Below, piece by piece: positions 6,929 to 9,833 of a stretch of DNA of 9,833 bases. The notes beneath the pieces are model-generated. The model searched no databases. It was not told the DNA's origin and saw nothing but the letters and a program-made list of their open reading frames with translations. Both the position numbers and the translations under genes were made by a program. Each line of letters starts with the position of its first letter. Positions within the stretch are counted from its first letter, which is position 1. Source of the DNA: Chloroflexota bacterium (GTDB lineage: Bacteria > Chloroflexota > Anaerolineae > Anaerolineales > Villigracilaceae); contig JACPVB010000126.1 of the NCBI GenBank assembly GCA_016191985.1, forward strand, positions 1 through 9,833, written 5' to 3'.

Positions 6929-7045
6929 CTGCTTAATGCTCGCGGGTGGTTTTCACTGGTTGTTTCTGGTTCAAGCTCTCAACTATCAGCTTGGACTCTC
7001 TGTCAGAAAACTGGACCAATTACTCGTCCCGGTCGAAGCGTTTTC

Positions 7046-7075
7046 AATTTACTTGTCTACTTGTTTTCCTGTCTA
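7046..7075 (-). promoter_or_regulatory. Possible weak sigma-70 promoter for the T-box leader
   Basis: TAGACA (7075-7070, five of six to consensus), an 18-nt spacer and TAAATT (7051-7046, four of six) would start transcription at about 7039, where Stem I begins. The sequence also contains TGTCTACTT twice on the plus strand (7054-7062 and 7070-7078). No terminator separates it from the upstream tRNA gene, so read-through from the tRNA promoter is an alternative. Confidence 0.4.
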
Positions 7076-7084
7076 CTTACTTTG

Positions 7085-7158
7085 TGGGCGAGACAGGGCT
7101 CGAACCTGCGACCTCATCGATGTCAACGATGTGCTCTAACCAACTGAGCTACCCGCCC
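7085..7158 (-). tRNA. tRNA-Val (anticodon GAC)
   Basis: A 74-nt cloverleaf. The acceptor stem pairs GGGCGGG with CTCGCCC (one G-T wobble), with discriminator A. The D-arm is GCTC/GAGC, the anticodon stem CATCG/CGATG with loop TTGACAT (anticodon GAC, reads GUC and GUU), and the T-arm GCAGG/CCTGT with loop TTCGAGC. The 3' CCA is not encoded. It is transcribed in the same direction as thrS, with a near-consensus promoter just upstream and no terminator between it and the T-box. Confidence 0.98.
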
Positions 7159-7169
7159 GAAGAATTGAC

Positions 7170-7198
7170 ATTATACCGAGGGTGTGCGAATTTGACAA
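7170..7198 (-). promoter_or_regulatory. Near-consensus sigma-70 promoter for tRNA-Val
   Basis: TTGTCA (7198-7193), an exact 17-nt spacer and a perfect TATAAT (7175-7170). The tRNA 5' end at 7158 is 11 nt past the -10 box, leaving a very short 5' leader for RNase P. It is the best promoter in the window and lies right after the phosphatase stop codon at 7211. Confidence 0.88.
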
Positions 7199-7210
7199 TA
7201 TAGTTTTTGG

Positions 7211-8230
7211 CTAGGTTATCCTGGATATCACCAGCGTCACATCATCCACAAACGGGTTTCCATTCGTGTGATCTTTCAAAGCCTTCAGGATTTGTTGGAT
7301 CAACTGCTCGGCGGAAAGAGTCGTGTTCTGACGGATAATATCCGCCAGCCGGTCCTCGCCCCACAACAGGCCCTGATGATTTGCAGCTTCAGTGATGCCA
7401 TCGGTATAAAGCAGGAGAATATCGCCCGGCTCCAGTTTGACATCCTCTTTGTAAATACTAAATTTTTCCACCAAGCCAATGGCCGGTCCGGTAGGCCGCA
7501 GCCAGAACTCTTCATTGGTTGCCATGCGATACAAATAGGCAGAGTTGTGCCCGGCATTTGCGTAACTCATCACGCGGGTTCGCGGATCGTATTTTGCCAA
7601 AAACGTTGTGACGAACGTTGTGAAGTTGATGTTGTGGATATACAGGCGGTTGATGCGTTCCAGCACAGAGATGGGAGAATCTGCATCCGGCACCAGCGTG
7701 TGGAATGCGGTTTGCAGGCTGCTCATGAACATCCCGGCGGAAACACCGTGTCCGCTCACGTCCGCCATCACAAGGCCGTGCATTCCGTCTCTGAAATCCA
7801 CAAAATCAAAATAATCACCGCCCACGATCTGGGCAGGACGGCTAAAGGCGGCAATATTCATGCCAACAATGGAGGGGACTTCCCTGGGAAGCAGGCCGCG
7901 CTGAACGACCTGCGATAATTCCAACTCAGCTTCCAGTTGGCGAAGTTCCGCATCTGAAAAATGACCCAGGCAAACGGCGCTGGTGTAATCCATTTGCAAA
8001 AGCTGGCTTTCCACCGCCTCATGGCAAATCTTGCAAACACCCAACGTGCCTTCCTTGATCTTCTCCAGCGACTCATCGATCACATGGATATGTTCTTCGA
8101 TGCAGGTTTCATCCTCGCCAAGGCAGACAAGCCGTTTTTCCTCAGGCGCCGTCTCCACCCAATGGAGCAGGTTGGCCCGCGTCTCTTCCAGGCTGGTTTG
8201 AATTTCATCAACAAAAAGTCTGTTTTTCAT
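7211..8230 (-). CDS. PP2C/SpoIIE serine phosphatase with N-terminal DksA/TraR-like zinc finger
   Basis: Protein of 339 residues. Residues 60-91 look like a DksA/TraR-type zinc finger: GVCKIC (C66, C69) and CLGH (C87, H90), a C-C-C-H variant, preceded by a helical, acidic stretch. A short coiled-coil-like segment (92-112, SDAELRQLEAELELSQVVQ) leads into the RsbU/SpoIIE PP2C domain (about 113-339), with metal-binding acidic residues in GGDYFD (D139), ADVSGHG (D157), YTDGITEA (D277) and DDVTL (D329/D330). Such phosphatases dephosphorylate anti-sigma-factor antagonists in partner-switching stress or development pathways; no antagonist or anti-sigma gene is nearby. The ATG at 8230 has GAGGAAG just upstream and is preferred; an in-frame ATG at 8299 would start upstream of the predicted -10 box. 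It is probably a single-gene unit under the promoter at 8283-8311. Confidence 0.9.
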   Translation of the reverse strand: MKNRLFVDEIQTSLEETRANLLHWVETAPEEKRLVCLGEDETCIEEHIHVIDESLEKIKEGTLGVCKICHEAVESQLLQMDYTSAVCLGHFSDAELRQLEAELELSQVVQRGLLPREVPSIVGMNIAAFSRPAQIVGGDYFDFVDFRDGMHGLVMADVSGHGVSAGMFMSSLQTAFHTLVPDADSPISVLERINRLYIHNINFTTFVTTFLAKYDPRTRVMSYANAGHNSAYLYRMATNEEFWLRPTGPAIGLVEKFSIYKEDVKLEPGDILLLYTDGITEAANHQGLLWGEDRLADIIRQNTTLSAEQLIQQILKALKDHTNGNPFVDDVTLVISRIT

Positions 8231-8264
8231 ATCTTCCTCATTCCAAAACAAGTCGACCACTAAA

Positions 8265-8282
8265 ACAGAACAAGTGTTCTGT
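8265..8282. promoter_or_regulatory. LexA-like palindromic operator at the phosphatase start point
   Basis: ACAGAACA-AG-TGTTCTGT is an 18-bp palindrome with a 2-nt centre. Its core GAACAAGTGTTC fits GAACRNRYGTTC, the core of the Gram-positive-type LexA (SOS) box. It directly follows the -10 box of the phosphatase promoter and would cover the start of transcription. Another dimeric repressor is equally possible. Confidence 0.5.
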
Positions 8283-8311
8283 ATTTTATCAGAAACCAAA
8301 CCTCAAATCAA
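8283..8311 (-). promoter_or_regulatory. Predicted sigma-70 promoter of the phosphatase gene
   Basis: TTGATT (8311-8306), a 17-nt spacer and TAAAAT (8288-8283). The implied start near 8275 gives a leader of about 45 nt to the ATG at 8230 and rules out the longer in-frame start at 8299. Confidence 0.6.
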
Positions 8312-8391
8312 GTCTTAAATTCGCCACGCAACGTTAAGACCAACTGAAAGCAACCTCTCTTACATGAAACTCTCCTCCCCATTCCTTGCGG

Positions 8392-8397
8392 TATAAT
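8392..8397 (+). promoter_or_regulatory. -10 box of the sortase gene, implying a leaderless transcript
   Basis: A perfect TATAAT ends 9 nt before the ATG at 8407. Transcription starting 6-9 nt past the -10 box would begin at or within a few bases of the start codon. No ribosome binding site precedes that ATG, which agrees. No good -35 box is seen at the usual distance. Confidence 0.6.
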
Positions 8398-8406
8398 CGC
8401 CTCGCT

Positions 8407-9315
8407 ATGGCCCGCAAAAAAGCGCCTGAAGATTTATCCGTTGAAGAACTCCGCCGCCTGTTGGTGGAGAAGCGGCGCGGCGCGCGCAAGGAAAGATTGG
8501 AACACTACCGCCGCACGGGACGTGTCGTCTCCGTCGCGCCAGATTTTGACTTTGACGCGCCTCAATCTGCGCCCGTAGTGGACACTGCCGAAGGGACAGA
8601 ATCCACGCCCGAGCAATTGCCCGTCCCACCCCGCCGCAGAATCATGGACCGCATCCTCCTCGCCGTGGAAGTGCTCGCAGTGGTCGGCCTGGTTGTCGTC
8701 CTGCTCAATGGACTGGGTCTGCTCCGCACTCTTAATAACGAAGTCGTGGCCGCGCTCAACCCCGAAACCGTCACACCGACTCCACTGGTGATGGCCGTGG
8801 TATTGCCATCAGGTCACACCCCGCCGGATGCGCAAGGCAACACCCGTCCGAATGATGCGGAGATTCCATCCCATCTGTTGCCGATGGTGCAATCGCTGGC
8901 AAATGTCCCCGTCCCAACCGCCGCCGCGGACCAGGCAGTTCGCATCCAAATCCCCGCGATCAACGTGGATGCGCCCGTTGTCCAGGGCGATGGGTGGGAA
9001 CAGCTCAAGAAGGGAGTCGGCCAGTATATTGGCTCCCCAGACCCGGGTCGAGATGGAAACGTGGTATTTTCAGCGCATAACGATGTCTACGGCGAAATCT
9101 TCCGCTATTTAGACAGGCTCGTGCCCGGCGACCAGGTCATCGTCTACACACAGCAAAGGCAATTTGTGTATATTGTAGACCGCACCGTTTTGGTGGAGCC
9201 AACCGCAGTGGAAGTGATGGCCTCCACCGGCTCGCCGACAGTGACGCTCATCTCGTGTTACCCCTATCTTGTCAATAACCAGCGCATTATTGTTTTCGCG
9301 CGATTACAAAATTGA
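8407..9315 (+). CDS. Sortase, class D-like, with long N-terminal extension
   Basis: Membrane-anchored cysteine transpeptidase of 302 residues; sortases cut a C-terminal sorting motif and attach proteins to the cell surface or to each other. The N-terminal 80 residues are charged and rich in Arg/Lys, then Pro-rich, and probably cytoplasmic. One membrane helix covers about 83-106, followed by a Pro/Thr-rich linker (118-176). The sortase beta-barrel (about 177-302) has H224 in FSAHND, C284 in TLISCYPY and R293 in NQRIIVFAR, the His-Cys-Arg triad. The TLxxCYP form fits class D or E rather than class A. The ATG at 8407 is chosen over a TTG at 8386, since the TATAAT at 8392 lies inside the longer reading. 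No substrate with a sorting signal is in the window. Its presence fits a single-membrane cell envelope. The small membrane protein gene follows 83 bp later. Confidence 0.9.
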   Translation: MARKKAPEDLSVEELRRLLVEKRRGARKERLEHYRRTGRVVSVAPDFDFDAPQSAPVVDTAEGTESTPEQLPVPPRRRIMDRILLAVEVLAVVGLVVVLLNGLGLLRTLNNEVVAALNPETVTPTPLVMAVVLPSGHTPPDAQGNTRPNDAEIPSHLLPMVQSLANVPVPTAAADQAVRIQIPAINVDAPVVQGDGWEQLKKGVGQYIGSPDPGRDGNVVFSAHNDVYGEIFRYLDRLVPGDQVIVYTQQRQFVYIVDRTVLVEPTAVEVMASTGSPTVTLISCYPYLVNNQRIIVFARLQN

Positions 9316-9319
9316 CGAA

Positions 9320-9357
9320 GTCATTGTGAGGGCAACGTGCCTAAACAATCTCTTTGC
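9320..9357 (+). repeat. Degenerate copy of a CATTGYGAGG...CAATCTC intergenic repeat
   Basis: GTCATTGTGAGG (9320-9331) followed 14 nt later by CAATCTC (9346-9352) resembles the widespread GTCATTGCGAGG...GAAGCAATCTC type of intergenic repeat seen in several bacterial groups. This copy differs at a few positions. It lies between the sortase stop and the next gene. The identification is from memory of the pattern and needs a genome search. Confidence 0.45.
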
Positions 9358-9398
9358 TGGATTTGCAATAGGAATAAAATAAAGGAGAAATAAAAAAA

Positions 9399-9572
9399 AT
9401 GGCTAAGAAAAACAAACGACCCACCCAGGCTGTATCTGTGGGAAACACCCCTCCGCAGAAGTTCGAGTTCAACCCCGATTACAGCATGGTCAAAAAAGAC
9501 CTCAAGCGCATCGGCTCGCTTGCTGGCTTTTTCATCGTGGTACTTGTGGCACTTTCGTTCTTTTTGAAATAA
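9399..9572 (+). CDS. Small single-pass membrane protein, 57 residues
   Basis: A short gene starting at ATG 9399 with AAAGGAG at 9381-9387 (an A-rich 11-nt spacer) and ending with TAA at 9570-9572. The N-terminus is basic (MAKKNKR), followed by a polar stretch, then FNPDYSMVKKDLKRI and one membrane helix at about residues 41-56 (LAGFFIVVLVALSFFL), ending with a single Lys. The Lys/Arg residues just before the helix suggest the N-terminus is cytoplasmic. No enzyme motif is present and I do not recognise a named family. Good ribosome binding site, sensible codon use and a clear helix argue that it is real. It may share a transcript with the sortase 83 bp upstream, though the repeat-like spacer leaves this open. 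Confidence 0.75.
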   Translation: MAKKNKRPTQAVSVGNTPPQKFEFNPDYSMVKKDLKRIGSLAGFFIVVLVALSFFLK

Positions 9573-9766
9573 CAAGCCGGGGTGCGACGCACCTCACTCG
9601 CTAGGCAGAATCCAAAGAATAGCCTCTGCCAATTAATGAGATTCGTCCACCCGTCTGGTCCCGCAAGGGGATGATATGCGACGCACTCTCATCTAGACTT
9701 TATCCATTTGGACATTAACAAAAAAGCAGGGTAAGCTAAGGCAAACGCTCGACCAAGAGGTAGCCA
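9573..9766. other. Gene-free stretch with short stem-loops and a repeated 10-mer
   Basis: No convincing gene in these 194 bases. TGCGACGCAC occurs at 9583-9592 and again at 9677-9686, each self-complementary around one base. GGTGCGACGCACC (9581-9593) can form a small hairpin 8 bp after the preceding stop. GGCAGA (9604-9609) pairs with TCTGCC (9625-9630). ATGAGA (9636-9641) can pair with TCTCAT (9687-9692), with a GCAA-loop hairpin inside (about 9660-9669). The left end of the following insertion element is probably in this stretch, but I cannot place it without the right end. Confidence 0.45.
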
Positions 9767-9833
9767 ATGCCGACCCTGCACGCAGAATATATCACGCTCC
9801 TGGGAGCCTTTGCGAGACTATTTTCGAAACGCA
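9767..9833 (+). CDS. Transposase N-terminus, cut by window edge
   Basis: ATG at 9767 with AAGAGGT at 9754-9760 opens a frame that runs off the window after 22 codons, reading MPTLHAEYITLLGAFARLFS and then KR. The pattern of a hydrophobic LL-x-x-FA-x-LFS-[KR]-R start resembles the beginning of DDE transposases of the IS701/IS4-like type, in which this segment is followed by a W-x-H-A-x-x-L-x-x-G stretch. Only the start is visible, so the family is tentative and no catalytic DDE residue can be seen. If right, an insertion sequence lies at the right edge of the window and continues beyond it, with its terminal inverted repeat somewhere in 9600-9766. Confidence 0.55.
   Translation, partial: MPTLHAEYITLLGAFARLFSKR

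Larger units (their letters stand above)
6778..7039 (-). ncRNA. T-box riboswitch, threonine-specific, controlling thrS
   Basis: Leader RNA that binds tRNA-Thr and lets transcription continue into thrS when that tRNA is uncharged. The conserved T-box sequence CGGGTGGAACCGCG is at 6830-6817; its UGGA would pair with the tRNA 3' end. The antiterminator folds as CGGG, a 7-nt bulge UGGAACC, GCGUGAG, loop, CUCUCGC, CCCG. Stem I runs from about 7039 to 6931 (GCUU/AAGC at its base). Its specifier loop has the AGUA of a loop-E motif (7024-7021) opposite GUGAA, followed by the threonine codon ACC (6950-6948; a second ACC follows directly at 6947-6945). The linker holds a 14-nt tandem repeat (6901-6928) and an 18-bp palindrome (6839-6856). 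The identity of the sensed amino acid agrees with the downstream gene. T-boxes are best known in Firmicutes but occur in Chloroflexota. Confidence 0.95.

Noticed and set aside
6936..7203. Two overlapping plus-strand ORFs (one reading GETGLEPATSS, one GRDRARTCDL) as possible genes
   Set aside because: They are the well-known false translation of the strand opposite a tRNA gene; the tRNA-Val at 7085-7158 and the T-box explain this DNA.
8231..8299. Upstream ATG start at 8299 for the phosphatase
   Set aside because: The predicted -10 box and the palindrome lie inside this extension, and ATG 8230 has its own ribosome binding site.
9630..9700. A possible tRNA or small structural RNA in the spacer
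   Set aside because: The GCAA-loop hairpin and flanks do not form a cloverleaf and lack a GTTCRA-type T-loop; no match to SRP, tmRNA or RNase P RNA cores that I can recognise.
1..9833. CRISPR array, phage genes, toxin-antitoxin pair or defence island
   Set aside because: No regularly spaced repeats and no such protein motifs were seen; the only mobile element sign is the partial transposase at the right edge.

Overview
The window looks like chromosomal DNA of a monoderm-type bacterium of the Chloroflexota, most likely Anaerolineae. This is inferred from gene content, not from a marker gene: a mevalonate-pathway kinase, a WD40 protein with a Pro/Thr-rich linker, a sortase, a T-box-controlled threonyl-tRNA synthetase, a SpoIIE-type phosphatase and intergenic palindromic repeats. 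Base composition is about even in G+C throughout, with no obvious foreign block except the transposase start at the right edge.

Layout, left to right. Plus strand: the 3' two-thirds of a mevalonate kinase (2-646); a nested inverted repeat (651-750); a CPBP-family membrane protease-like protein (787-1401) and, 24 bp later, a membrane protein made of two copies of one module (1426-2196), probably one operon; then a membrane-anchored WD40 protein of 818 residues (2291-4747). A strong bidirectional terminator (4793-4828) separates this from the minus-strand block. Minus strand, in transcription order from the right: a zinc-finger/PP2C (SpoIIE) phosphatase (7211-8230) behind a promoter with a LexA-like palindrome on its start point; tRNA-Val(GAC) (7085-7158) behind a near-consensus promoter; a complete threonine T-box riboswitch (6778-7039); a 16-codon leader ORF starting Met-Thr-Thr-His-Thr (6711-6761) whose 3' codons lie in the 5' arm of a 15-bp hairpin; and thrS (4847-6655), which lacks the usual N-terminal TGS domain. 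Plus strand again: a sortase whose -10 box sits almost on its start codon (8407-9315), a 57-residue membrane protein with a good ribosome binding site (9399-9572), a gene-free structured stretch (9573-9766), and the first 22 codons of a transposase (9767-9833).

The most interesting part is the thrS leader. Uncharged tRNA-Thr would be sensed by the T-box at transcription level. Between the T-box terminator and thrS lies a second potential layer: a Thr-rich leader peptide overlapping a hairpin. Everything else is mostly ordinary housekeeping or accessory content, with domain-architecture points (zinc finger fused to PP2C, tandem-duplicated membrane module, TGS-less ThrRS) worth a second look.
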